Numbered from the stretch's first letter, positions 1 through 9,800 are shown. The stretch is DNA of 64,000 nt from JBBSUQ01 sp964389755 (GCA_964389755.1 CAYMEW010000001.1:1-64000); one strand, 5' to 3'. Notes: generated by a model from the sequence alone, not told the origin. Made by a program: numbers and translations.

Positions 1-58
1 TGCCTTCATGTTGTTTCGGCAGACGAGCCTGCCTTCATGTTGTTTCGGCAGACGAATC
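1..58. repeat. Two tandem copies of a 29-bp repeat
   Basis: Two direct copies with a 29-bp period (1-29 and 30-58). The first 26 bases of each are identical and only the last three differ (gcc versus atc). Each copy has a small inverted repeat (TGCC...GGCA; CTGCC at 29-33 with GGCAG at 47-51), so each unit can fold into a short hairpin. The array may continue to the left, outside the window. It looks like a REP-type intergenic repeat and lies at the left border of the defence island. Confidence 0.75.
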
Positions 59-227
59 TACCAACACTTCGTTTTAGCGGACAAACTGCCTGTGTTATTA
101 CTTTGGATAGTTTATGGATCCGTTGGGGATCAGGGCGTTGCTGTTTGTTAAGATACGAAAAATTCCGGAGAATGTTGTGGGAACGATGTTTTTTGAGATA
201 CCGAAGGAATTTTGCGCTTTATTCCAG

Positions 228-266
228 AGGTAGTTAGATCGATTTGAAAACGATTACTACCTTTTT
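228..266 (+). terminator. Hairpin plus T-run upstream of sspA
   Basis: Arms AGGTAGT (228-234) and ACTACCT (256-262) enclose a second inner pairing ATCG (238-241) with CGAT (251-254), and the 3' arm runs into TTTT. This has the form of a rho-independent terminator. It would insulate the island from whatever lies left of the window. Confidence 0.55.
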
Positions 267-268
267 AG

Positions 269-288
269 TGAATTTATTATTAAATTCA
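269..288. promoter_or_regulatory. Perfect 8-4-8 palindrome upstream of sspA
   Basis: TGAATTTA (269-276), spacer TTAT, then TAAATTCA (281-288): perfect 8-bp arms, ending 67 bases before the TTG start. This is a plausible operator for the sspA operon. The AT-rich background makes chance palindromes more likely, so the role is inferred. Confidence 0.4.
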
Positions 289-342
289 TGCACTAATTCT
301 ATTTTTGAACTTCACGTTAGAAATTAAATTTAACTGAATTAC

Positions 343-350
343 TAACTTAG
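343..350 (+). promoter_or_regulatory. Near-consensus -7 element of sspA
   Basis: TAACTTAG differs by one base from the Bacteroidota -7 consensus TAnnTTTG and ends 5 bases before the TTG start. The spacing resembles the TAACTTTG-to-ATG arrangement in front of sspB. No clear -33 TTG is visible. Confidence 0.3.
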
Positions 351-355
351 AAAAC

Positions 356-1414
356 TTGAAAAGATTACCTGAATATCTGGATAATGCAGCGACTACTCCT
401 GTTGATCCGCGCGTGAAAGAAGCAATGCTTCCTTATTTCGATGATATTTTCGGAAATGCGAGTAGTAACCATATATATGGAAAGCAAGCAAAAAGCGCGA
501 TTGAAAAGGCGCGCCAACAAGTTTCTGACTTAGTCGGCTGCGAAAGCAAAGAACTTATTTTCACCTCCGGAGCTACCGAGGCAATTAACCTGGCGCTTAA
601 AGGATACGTAGATGCCAATGCGGAGCAAGGAAATCACATTATAACTGTTAAAACAGAACATAAGGCAGTACTTGCTACCTGTGCTTACCTCGAGGAGCGT
701 GGAACAGAAGTAACTTACCTTGATGTAGATGAAAACGGCCTTATCTCACTTGAGGATCTTGAACAGCACATCCGGCCAGAGACCATTCTGATCTCAGTCA
801 TGTTCGTAAATAATGAAATCGGAGTAATTCAGGACATGGCAGGAATCGGGCTAATTGCCCGTGCCAACAATATTTGTTTCTTTTCGGATGCAACTCAGGC
901 ACTCGGAAAAATAGAAATAGACCTGGCCACACAGCACATTGATATGCTCTGTTTTTCAGGACATAAATTGAACGGTCCGAAAGGTATTGGTGCTTTATAT
1001 GTACGCAGGGGTATAAAATTGACACCTTTGATTCATGGCGGCGGACAGGAAAGCGGAATGCGTGGAGGAACTTACAATACGCCCCTTATTGCGGGACTTG
1101 GAAAGGCTTGTGAACTGGCACAGGTAGAATTTGATGAAAACCGTTCCAACTTATTAAAAAAGAGAAATGATCTTATTGATTACTATGAATCGAATAGTAT
1201 CGGAACGGTAAACTTTAAGGATGTCCCACATGCGCCCCATATATTGAGTATAACGTTGAATGATCAGGATGCCGAGGAATACTTAATGCTACAGGCTAAG
1301 GAATTTGTGGCTTCTACTGGATCTGCTTGCCAATCGAGCATTGTTGAAGAATCCCATGTACTTGCTTCGTTAGTCGAAAAAAAATCAAAATATATAATAA
1401 GAATAAGTTTATAA
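356..1414 (+). CDS. sspA: Cysteine desulfurase (SspA/DndA/IscS family), C-terminally short
   Basis: Pyridoxal-phosphate enzyme that takes sulfur from L-cysteine as a protein persulfide; beside a DndC-type gene it is the expected sulfur source for DNA phosphorothioation. Visible are the N-terminal YLDNAATTP motif (residues 7-15), His102 in TEHKAV, the PLP lysine Lys204 in SGHKLNGPKG, and the persulfide cysteine Cys325 in TGSACQSS. The start is TTG at 356: the frame is closed by TGA at 335 and no ATG precedes the DNAATTP motif. The protein ends 27 residues after Cys325 at ..IRISL, where IscS/DndA proteins normally continue for about 25-30 residues. The last codons are AT-rich like the next gene. 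It heads a four-gene + strand operon. A housekeeping IscS/NifS copy is the alternative, but context argues against it. Confidence 0.85.
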   Translation: MKRLPEYLDNAATTPVDPRVKEAMLPYFDDIFGNASSNHIYGKQAKSAIEKARQQVSDLVGCESKELIFTSGATEAINLALKGYVDANAEQGNHIITVKTEHKAVLATCAYLEERGTEVTYLDVDENGLISLEDLEQHIRPETILISVMFVNNEIGVIQDMAGIGLIARANNICFFSDATQALGKIEIDLATQHIDMLCFSGHKLNGPKGIGALYVRRGIKLTPLIHGGGQESGMRGGTYNTPLIAGLGKACELAQVEFDENRSNLLKKRNDLIDYYESNSIGTVNFKDVPHAPHILSITLNDQDAEEYLMLQAKEFVASTGSACQSSIVEESHVLASLVEKKSKYIIRISL

Positions 1415-1431
1415 AAACTATAACTGAATTG

Positions 1432-3012
1432 ATGATTGAATTCCTACAACTACTAAAAAATATTCCGGACGGAAAGAAAGTAGAATATCTAGGTGAGAAT
1501 TTCTTGAAAGGAATAGGTGAATATTATCAAAATTTTATAGGTCACGAGGTGGATATAGATGAAATAATGGTTGATAACATTGATTTAATTCTTACAAGAA
1601 GAAATTCCTTTATTAAGGATTTAACACTTTTTTCTGGAGATGATTTATCCACGATATGCCAAAAATACGGTCTTGATGATATTAAGAATGCAAATGAAGC
1701 AAAGATTAAAGACGTTTTAATTGCCTATTACGGATTACATATTCCTGAAGAAGATGTAAATATCTACCACCTATCGGTGGTAAGCCAATGTAATCAAAAA
1801 CTTCATGGGTTTCAAGATAGAATTAGACGAAAGGTTATTAATCAACTCTTTAGTGGTAAGAAAAAATTCCTTATTCATATGCCTACGGGAGCAGGTAAAA
1901 CACGAACGGCCTCCGAAATTATTATTGATTTCATTCGATTAAGCTCCTTCCAAACATTGCTAAATAAAAAAATGAAAGTAGTTTGGGTTGCACAGCAAGA
2001 AGAATTATGTATCCAGGCATATGAAACAATCAAATTTTTAATAGAAGCAAAAGGTACTCAAAATTTAATGTTTGGACATTATTATGGAGGCAGGGAATTG
2101 CCAGCAAATATTGAAAACGAACCAGCGATAATATTTTGTGGAATTCAACAGCTGATGAATAATTACAAAAATGACATTTGGAATAAAATTAGAAATGATA
2201 ACTATTTGATTGTCGTTGATGAAGCACATAGATCAATTGCATCTGAATGGGTTAAAGCTTTGGATTCATTTACGAAGAATGACTCCGTTATACTGTTAGG
2301 ATTAACTGCCACACCCGGCTCTGGCTCGGCAAATAATCTAGAAAAAAATTATAGTTTGTCAAAATATTATGGCAGTAATAAAATTAACATTCTAGATGAA
2401 AACTATAAAGACGTTGATAAACCTATTGAATTTTTAACGGAAAAAGGTTTCTTGGCAAGAATAGTAAGAGTTGATATCGAATCTAATTCTACGTCAAATA
2501 TTACTGCTAAAACGATTGCGAGTGGTATAATAAAATTTGAAAGAAAAGCTTTAAAATTACTATCGGTAAATGCAAATAGAAATTCTTCAATTATTAATAT
2601 AATTAAAACGCATGTTGAACGAAAAGAAAAAATTTTAGTGTTCACTTGCGGCACTGAACATAATTTAATACTGTCTCAATTATTGAAAGTTTACAAAATT
2701 AATAACAAAGTAATTGAAGCGAATACAAAAGGCCGCTCTAGTATTATAGAGGAGTTTAGAGAAGGAGATCTTCCAGTACTCTTGAATTTTGGCGTGCTTA
2801 CAACAGGTTTTGATGCTCCAAAAACTAATGTCTGTATTATAGCAAGACCAATAGAGTCTATTGTTATGTATTCTCAAATGGTTGGAAGAATACTAAGAGG
2901 CCCAGAAAACGGCAAAGGAAATAAAACAAATACATTGTATACAATAAAAGATAATCTCAATCATGGTGATTATGATGATTTATTTAAAAGTTTTGATGAA
3001 TTCTGGAACTAA
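1432..3012 (+). CDS. SF2 DEAD/DEAH helicase, SspF-like effector component
   Basis: Superfamily 2 helicase/translocase of 526 residues. Motif I is PTGAGKT with Lys156, motif II is DEAH (263-266), motif III is TAT (292-294), and motif VI is QMVGRILRG (482-490). The first ~130 residues show no domain I recognise. ATG at 1432 is preferred over the adjacent in-frame TTG at 1429. The gene starts 17 bases after sspA and ends 6 bases before the GHKL ATPase gene, so the three are surely co-transcribed. Base composition is strikingly AT-rich. In a phosphorothioation locus this fits the SspFGH module, which as I recall it damages unmodified DNA and suppresses phage replication. Assigning it to SspF specifically is inference. 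Confidence 0.8.
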   Translation: MIEFLQLLKNIPDGKKVEYLGENFLKGIGEYYQNFIGHEVDIDEIMVDNIDLILTRRNSFIKDLTLFSGDDLSTICQKYGLDDIKNANEAKIKDVLIAYYGLHIPEEDVNIYHLSVVSQCNQKLHGFQDRIRRKVINQLFSGKKKFLIHMPTGAGKTRTASEIIIDFIRLSSFQTLLNKKMKVVWVAQQEELCIQAYETIKFLIEAKGTQNLMFGHYYGGRELPANIENEPAIIFCGIQQLMNNYKNDIWNKIRNDNYLIVVDEAHRSIASEWVKALDSFTKNDSVILLGLTATPGSGSANNLEKNYSLSKYYGSNKINILDENYKDVDKPIEFLTEKGFLARIVRVDIESNSTSNITAKTIASGIIKFERKALKLLSVNANRNSSIINIIKTHVERKEKILVFTCGTEHNLILSQLLKVYKINNKVIEANTKGRSSIIEEFREGDLPVLLNFGVLTTGFDAPKTNVCIIARPIESIVMYSQMVGRILRGPENGKGNKTNTLYTIKDNLNHGDYDDLFKSFDEFWN

Positions 3013-3018
3013 ATTAAA

Positions 3019-4833
3019 ATGATATTAGAGCAAAGCAAACGCCCATTAATGGGCACAGACAACATTCTGGACTTACAGAATAACGGATATAAAAGTACAG
3101 TTTCTGCTATTGCAGAAATTGTAGATAATAGTATTCAAGCACAGGCCAAGAATATTGATATTATTCTTATAAATGACACTAATAAACATAGTGATAACAT
3201 CAACGAGATAATGATTATTGACGATGGCCAGGGTATGGATCTGAATACTTTCTCTAAAGCATTAATGATGAATGCTGGATCGAGGTCAAGTGCCAAAGTT
3301 GGTCTTGGAAAATATGGACAAGGTCTACCTAATTCTTCTGTAAGCCAAACTACAAGAGTTGAAGTTTATACTTTTCAAAACGGTAAATACTTATTCGATT
3401 ATATTGATTTAGTTGAAATATATGAATCAAAAAGTCCCTATTTAAGAGATATTGAAGAAATTGAAAGTGTTGATTTGCCTTTTATAATTAATACCGCTTA
3501 TAAATTATCGAAAAGTGGGACACTAGTAAGATGGGTAGAACCAAACAAGGTCAGACCTTCGACAACCTGGTTACTTGTTGAAAATCTTAAAAAGGTTTTA
3601 GGCAGAATATTTAGATATTATTTGAATGGCTTTGATGATAAGGGCGTTTTCACTAAAACTTCAATTCATTTAAAAGTTTACGATTATAATGGTGAAATGT
3701 ATAGTTTAAATAAAGCTTTAAGCACTGAAAACATTTTACCATTTGATCCTATGTTTTTAATGGAGAACACTAGTTTAAATGCTGACTTCAGGGATTGGAG
3801 TCATCCTACCAGTACAGCCTTTGATACAGCGAAAAAAACTTTTGAAATTGAAATAAAAAATCAAAAAAACGAACTCGAAAAAGTAAAAACAGAAATTCAA
3901 CTAATCTTTTCTCATGTTAAGAGTAAGGAGAGATTTCGTAATGGACCTGGTCAAGGCCGAGCAAATAAACAATTTTCCGAAATATATAAAAGGAGAAATA
4001 TTATTGGCACTAGAGGCTATGAAAATATATCAATAGTCAGAGAAAATCGAGAAATCGACTGTGGAATTTATGGATTTATTGAAGCAATTGATAGGGAAAT
4101 TCTAAGATGGTGGTCGGTGGAAATTAAGGTGGAACCAGTATTAGATGGCATCATAGGCATAGATAATAAGAAGCAGCAAGCAAGCAACATTTTTTATTTG
4201 GATGCAGAGCATGATGATGATAGTCATCCGATTTTAAAATGGATTTCAGAAATGGTCAAGGCCAATATTGATTCAATTCAAGATATCATTGCAAATCAAT
4301 ATTCGGTAGAACAGGAATTAAATAACTCTAACGATAAAGGCAAAACGTCGTCACCTCCAAAATTGCCTCCAATTGGTCCAACAGAACCACCTAGTGATGA
4401 TGAAAATGACGAAAAGGATCCTTCTGAACAGGATAAAATTGAACTTTTCAACTGGATTAAAGAACGCTACGACGACCTAACAGATGATGAAATCAATCAA
4501 CGCATAGAATGGGCATTTAGCATAAGCGACAAATACATTTTTGTTTATTCTAATTTGGGTGATACGGCTCTATATGAATATAAAGTTTATGGGAATAAGG
4601 TTTTAATAGAAATTAATAGAAATCATAGTTTCTATAAGAAATTTCTAATAGACTTAGAGTCCGATAGTTCGGATAAAAAAATTAGAAGTATTCGTCTCTT
4701 AATTTGTTCGCTTGTTAAGTCTGAAATATCCAATAAAACGGAAAATAAAGACATTAACCGATATATGCGAAAATATCGGAATGAAGCATCTATAGCACTG
4801 GACGAGTACATCGACGACCTTTTCAATAATTAA
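3019..4833 (+). CDS. GHKL/HSP90-type ATPase, SspG-like effector component
   Basis: ATP-binding protein of 604 residues with a Bergerat fold. The N-box is EIVDNS (33-38), the G1 box DDGQGMD (68-74), and the G2-like loop GLGKYGQGLP (95-104). This order is typical of HSP90/MutL-like ATPases found in defence loci rather than of histidine kinases, and no H-box is present. A proline-rich, then acidic linker (about 445-475) separates a C-terminal domain I do not recognise. The gene lies 6 bases after the helicase and 1 base before the PLD gene. It is probably the ATP-dependent switch or clamp of the effector complex; that role is inferred. It shares the AT-rich composition of its neighbours. Confidence 0.78.
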   Translation: MILEQSKRPLMGTDNILDLQNNGYKSTVSAIAEIVDNSIQAQAKNIDIILINDTNKHSDNINEIMIIDDGQGMDLNTFSKALMMNAGSRSSAKVGLGKYGQGLPNSSVSQTTRVEVYTFQNGKYLFDYIDLVEIYESKSPYLRDIEEIESVDLPFIINTAYKLSKSGTLVRWVEPNKVRPSTTWLLVENLKKVLGRIFRYYLNGFDDKGVFTKTSIHLKVYDYNGEMYSLNKALSTENILPFDPMFLMENTSLNADFRDWSHPTSTAFDTAKKTFEIEIKNQKNELEKVKTEIQLIFSHVKSKERFRNGPGQGRANKQFSEIYKRRNIIGTRGYENISIVRENREIDCGIYGFIEAIDREILRWWSVEIKVEPVLDGIIGIDNKKQQASNIFYLDAEHDDDSHPILKWISEMVKANIDSIQDIIANQYSVEQELNNSNDKGKTSSPPKLPPIGPTEPPSDDENDEKDPSEQDKIELFNWIKERYDDLTDDEINQRIEWAFSISDKYIFVYSNLGDTALYEYKVYGNKVLIEINRNHSFYKKFLIDLESDSSDKKIRSIRLLICSLVKSEISNKTENKDINRYMRKYRNEASIALDEYIDDLFNN

Positions 4834-4834
4834 T

Positions 4835-5776
4835 ATGCTCTTCCGAAGCAATTTTAATCTTGAAACAGGTGCTCTATCATTTTTGAATGACAATGAACGA
4901 ATTTTATTATTCTCACCATACATTAAATATGGCGAACTTCAAAAAATCAATCAGAAACATCATATAGATCAAATTGTAGTTCGGTGGGAAATAAGAGATT
5001 TATGTTTAGGAGTATCGGATCTTGAACTTTACGATTACTGTAAAAAGCATAATATTAAATTGTTCCGCAATACGAAAATACATTTAAAGGCTTTTTGGAA
5101 TTATCGCCGATCCGTATTTTTCGGGTCAGCAAACGTAACGAATAAGGGACTAGGTGAGGGAGGTAACTGGGAATTAAATGGGTTAGAACCGTGCATGTCA
5201 TTTGATGACATCACGTATTTAAACGAAATCTTAGATTCTAGTGAATATGTCACGGACGAATTATATGATCAAATTAAAAATTGCGTTTTAAGTGTCAATC
5301 TTCCGACCCTTTTATATCCTGAAATTCCCACACGCAAAAAGAAAGTTGACTTTTTTCTACTATCTCAGTTACCTATGTATCATAATGTAGGTGAGTTATA
5401 CGAAGTCTATTTGGGGAAAGCATTGTTGAACGATGAGGAATTGGAATGTGCTGCGCATGACCTTGTTTTATATAAAGTACCGAAGGGTTTATCCTTTGAA
5501 GAATTTGAAGGAAAATTAAAGGCAAACTTTAACGCTCATCCTTTTATCATTTCATTTAAAGAACATATTAAATCTCAACCATCACAAAGCATGAATTACG
5601 GTAGTGTTGTAAGATGGATTTCTGAAAACACTACTACCGTACCAACACCGAGAAACTGGGAAATCAAGCAGCGACAGATCGTAAATATTTTATATGATTG
5701 GATTGTGTTATTCAATGATGATTTTGCCTGGAGTATTCCCGGGAATCGTAGTCAGGTAATTTATTATAATCGTTAA
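4835..5776 (+). CDS. Phospholipase-D-like protein, SspH-like effector component
   Basis: Protein of 313 residues with one PLD-type half-site: IHLKAF with His83 and Lys85, followed by FFGSANVT (Gly97-Ser98-Ala99-Asn100). In the usual H-x-K-x4-D motif the aspartate would fall at residue 90, which is Tyr here, so the motif is incomplete; many single-site PLD nucleases dimerise and tolerate this. Only one half-site is seen. ATG at 4835 follows the previous stop by one base. Its own stop overlaps the stop of the convergent sspD gene by 4 bases (5773-5776). In this context it is the best candidate for the nuclease of the effector module; nuclease activity is inferred from fold and context only. Confidence 0.72.
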   Translation: MLFRSNFNLETGALSFLNDNERILLFSPYIKYGELQKINQKHHIDQIVVRWEIRDLCLGVSDLELYDYCKKHNIKLFRNTKIHLKAFWNYRRSVFFGSANVTNKGLGEGGNWELNGLEPCMSFDDITYLNEILDSSEYVTDELYDQIKNCVLSVNLPTLLYPEIPTRKKKVDFFLLSQLPMYHNVGELYEVYLGKALLNDEELECAAHDLVLYKVPKGLSFEEFEGKLKANFNAHPFIISFKEHIKSQPSQSMNYGSVVRWISENTTTVPTPRNWEIKQRQIVNILYDWIVLFNDDFAWSIPGNRSQVIYYNR

Positions 5777-6891
5777 ATAAAACAACTTGCACACCCTTCT
5801 CCCTCGGCTTCCATAATCTGATCCTTCCAATCACGAACTTGCGAGTTTTTGTGCATTCGTAAATAATGGTCCTTTTTAATGCCTGCAATCCGTTCCGGCC
5901 GGATTAATTCTTCGAGTGTCTCCGAATCCATCCAGGAATATCCTTCTTTTTCGTATTCCATAGCTTTCAGGAATAAATCGTGATGTGTTTCATACAACCA
6001 TACCCACTCGATCTTTTGCTGATAAAAACAGAAAAAACAACCTGAGCGGCTTCGGCTATATGTTCCCTTTTTTAGTTCCCCATTAATTTCAACTTCGTAG
6101 TGCAGGGGTCGGTAATAAGCAGGAATACCTACACCGGATTCTTCAAGAATCCCAAAAATATCTTGCAGCACCAGATTATCCTCATTGTCAACGAGTGGAA
6201 ATGAATCCAGTTTTCCTACAGGGTAATCGGTACCTTTCAGAAATTCAAAAACCACTTTATTATAACTTTTAGTATCGGCATCTAATAAAGCGCTCAATTT
6301 CTGCTTCAAAGTAAAGGATGGACTAACACGCTCATTTACGTAGTCTAAAACAAGCTGGAGCTGCTCCGCTGAGGCTACCTGTCGGTATAATTGTTCTACC
6401 TGATCAATATTTGTATTCGATAAAACGAGTTTGTTCACATCTTCACTCCATATATTTCTGCGAAAAGGAAAGATCGATTGCACTGATTGCTTTTTCGAAA
6501 TATAACCGTCACGATCTTCGTCACCCCGAATACCTACATACGAAATGGTCGGTTCGTCACCAATATAGTTTTCAAAAGGCTCTAGCTTGAGTTTCTTTGT
6601 ACACCAACGTGAAGTGGAAGATGGAAGATATCCCCCGTATAATGCCAGGAAATGATCAAATGCATTATTGTCCGATACATTCGCCAAGTCCACAGAGTCC
6701 AACCGTTTTATTGCTTTGCCCAGCTTACTTTCGAGTCGTTCTATAAGCTGATAGGTTTCGTCTAGCTCCCGCCCAGTATCGGAAGTGTAATATTCAATAT
6801 CCAATTGCGGATAAAGTTCATTAAGGTAAATGGAAAGCGCAGCACTGTCCTTTCCTCCGGAAATGCCTAAAATATGTCTGACTTCACTCAT
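5773..6891 (-). CDS. sspD: Phosphorothioation protein SspD/DndC (PAPS reductase-like ATP pyrophosphatase)
   Basis: Adenine-nucleotide alpha-hydrolase of 372 residues, expected to activate DNA or carry sulfur during phosphorothioate insertion. The PP-loop SGGKDS (11-16) is intact. Cysteines typical of DndC-type proteins are Cys97 in SRWCTKK, Cys285 and Cys288 in SGCFFCFYQQ, and the C-terminal pair Cys367 and Cys370; some may hold an iron-sulfur cluster. The start overlaps the sspC stop as ATGA (6888-6891), indicating translational coupling in the order sspB-sspC-sspD. The 3' end overlaps the convergent PLD gene by 4 bases. GC is nearer to average than that of the opposing operon. Confidence 0.85.
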   Translation of the reverse strand: MSEVRHILGISGGKDSAALSIYLNELYPQLDIEYYTSDTGRELDETYQLIERLESKLGKAIKRLDSVDLANVSDNNAFDHFLALYGGYLPSSTSRWCTKKLKLEPFENYIGDEPTISYVGIRGDEDRDGYISKKQSVQSIFPFRRNIWSEDVNKLVLSNTNIDQVEQLYRQVASAEQLQLVLDYVNERVSPSFTLKQKLSALLDADTKSYNKVVFEFLKGTDYPVGKLDSFPLVDNEDNLVLQDIFGILEESGVGIPAYYRPLHYEVEINGELKKGTYSRSRSGCFFCFYQQKIEWVWLYETHHDLFLKAMEYEKEGYSWMDSETLEELIRPERIAGIKKDHYLRMHKNSQVRDWKDQIMEAEGEGCASCFI

Positions 6892-9800
6892 TTACTTAAT
6901 TCTTTTTCCAGCAATCGTATTAAAACTAATCTATTTATTTCAGACGAACCATTTAAAACAGCAGAAATTTTTTCCTCCATGTTCAGAGCCTGCGAGTTCA
7001 TCGCTTTATCTACGATAATGTTTTTTTTCACATTCGTAGTTCCGTTTGCGTGTGAAATTTTTAATTGAATAACCTCTTCTTCCTGCGCTGTTTCTATTTG
7101 ATGCAGTTCAAGTAAATCTAATAATGCCGAAAAATTCTCTTTTAGCCGGTCAATTAAAAGGCCGATCTCATCATCGGTAATCTTGTATAAACGCTTACCT
7201 AAAATGACGTCGCTTAAGGATTCCCAATAAGCAGTTCGCACGTCTAATAAGGATACAACACGATTATAAAAAGTGCGCATTTGCGGACTTAAAATCAAAT
7301 TAGGATTGATCCCGTCTAGTTTGGCTACCAATTTAGGTTTGTATTCTTCAAAAGAGTTTTCATAAATTCCCAGGTGCTTTAAGACTTCCGATTCAACACG
7401 CTCTAAAAGTTCATCATAGGCTTTTCGTATTTGTTTAATCGAACTTTTCAGATCATCTAGAAAATTACCCAACTGCTGTGATTTATCGGAAAATTCCAGG
7501 TTATAATACGCCAGGGCTGCCGGAATTTTATCAAAAAGAGCTGTTTCCGGATCTTTTGCTTTTGCAATTGCCTCACGAACCCCAATAGCTGACGGCGATA
7601 AGTTACGGGTTGTTTTTGAGTAATCCGGTAATTCACGATAGAATTTCAGGAAATTACCGTAGATAGTAATGTAACTCGATTCCAGGCCTTTAACATTGCT
7701 ATCGTTAAAATCCATCATCTGCCGGTAATAGCTGAAGAGACTTTCTTTTACTCCTGAATTGCTTAAGCCTTTAATTTCAAACTTAGCCGGGTTCTTGTAA
7801 ACTAAATCCATAACCTCATGAGTCAGATGGGGTATATACTCACCCCCTTTAGCATAAAGGGCATAGTCTTCTTTTTTTATAATAAGTATTAAAGGAATCC
7901 AGAAGTCCAGAAACCCCTGTTTCAATTTAAAAGGGTGCGTTTTTAATTGATGATAAAGTTCTGAAATCTGTTTTTTCGCATTGGACGATTGTTCAATAAA
8001 TGCCACAGACGCTTCCCAGATTGGTAAAAAACTTGCCTCTGTCGGAACACCATATTGCCATACACCTTCAGATTTGGCGTGAATCCCTGTTTTCTTTAAA
8101 AGTGAAAGATAAATTGTTTTTTCCGGTGGAAATTTACGCTGGTCAAATCCCAGATCTTCCTGGTCGCCAGCGTTAATTAATTGTTTGATCAAATGTTTTC
8201 GTGCGGTCAAAATGGGTGTTGAAAGATATTCCTTATTAACCATTTCATTCCGGTAAACAGGAGTAGCTGCATACACTTCCGCACACACATCGGATAAGAA
8301 GCTGTTCAGTTGCTTCTCTGAACGAATATCTAATCGCTTATCACTTCGTTTATCATGACCTTTGTATATCCACTGTGTTTTTGAACTTCCACTGTATAAG
8401 GCCGTCTTAACCAAATCCTCCAGTTGATTCAGACGAAAAAGCTTTTCTTCATTTAAAATACGAAGAGCTACTTTATCTTCCGGATGTTCGGAAATCACAT
8501 ATTCGATTTTATCGATCTCGTAGATCGTTTGATGGATCGCCTCGATATCTTTGAAAAGAACAAAGATCTGTGCTGTTTCAATTTCTTTTGATTTCTGTTT
8601 AACAGCAGTCGTGATATTCCGGTTTGAAAAAATCAGATTGATATAACCGTCAAGTTCGTCCTGAGGTTCCGTATAATTGAATTCATCAAACAACTGGAAT
8701 CCAAAGAAGCGAGGTGTACCACGCTCAAACTGAATACGTTTTGCAGGAATAAAGTCAAAATCAAAGAAACGATTAAGCCGGTTTACCAGATTAAAGTCGT
8801 GCTCAATATGTTTTGAAGCATTTATCAATTCATACTCAATGTCCACATCCGTTCCCTCGATAAAACTGAATTTTCTTCGGTGGTTTGAGTACTTGATTAT
8901 ATTATATCTAACCAGTTTGTTTATGAGTTCTTCGCTACTTTCAAAGGAATACACGCTTTTTGCGTAAGCAGATAAGATTGTGTCATTTAACAGGCCGCTA
9001 GAGTGACTGAAAATTCCACTTAAACAAATTGTCTTCACAAGTTTCGCAGCATCTTCGAAATCCTCGTTAAAGATAAGCTCACATTTCTCGAGAGCAAGTA
9101 TTGCTGCTTTCCATTGTGGTTTGAAAGGATTTTTCTCACCGTCCTCAATTTCAGAATTGAGGTTCCTGACCAGGTAATCGAAACAATCGGCAACTGTGAA
9201 AAAATAATTACTCTGAACTTTTTTGGAAAGCTCGCGTGATTGAAGAAAAGTAAAGAGAGAGCGTTCATTCTGCCCGTAGCGCTGTAAAGATTTAGTCAGA
9301 ATATCTGCCGCAAGCGGATCAAGCGGAAAAAGGTCACTGTAGATATCATCTTCCCGGTTTGAATTTTTGCCTAAAAGACCAGAAGACTCTATTAATTCGG
9401 CAAGTTCACGTAGTTGTTTCTTACGATCCCTGGGCACCGAATTATTCTTGAGTTTCTGGGCCGCGAAATACAAGAGTTGTTCTACAGGTTCATCAAAAGC
9501 AATATCGACAAGCCGACCTTTTACTTTGTCCCATTCCGAACGCTGTGGTTTTGAAAGGTGCTTTGCATACGTCGAAAAATTCTGATGGAGTGTAGTGATG
9601 AATAGTATCTGCTTATCGGCATCATTGCAATATTCAGCTAACTCCTGAATGAAATATAATTCGTCTGAATTACTCTTAGCGGCGTATTCGAGGTGTTTCC
9701 CAAACTCATCCACTAACAGAACCAGAACGTCATTTACTTTTCCATTTTTAGTAATCCACTTTTCAAAAAATGCCAGTATTTCTTTGTTTGTTTTTCGCGC

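Larger units (their letters stand above)
59..355. other. Non-coding stretch left of the defence island
   Basis: I find no convincing gene here; the one open frame (37-237) starts inside the tandem repeat and resembles nothing known. The stretch holds a terminator-like hairpin (228-266), a perfect palindrome (269-288) and a possible weak promoter just before the TTG start of the cysteine desulfurase gene. Confidence 0.6.

Noticed and set aside
37..237. 66-codon open frame starting in the 29-bp tandem repeat
   Set aside because: It begins inside the repeat, has Arg/Cys-rich noise-like composition and matches no family I know.
1432..5776. Reading helicase plus PLD as a DISARM core
   Set aside because: DISARM needs a DUF1998 protein (DrmB) and usually a methyltransferase; neither is present, and the middle gene is a GHKL ATPase.
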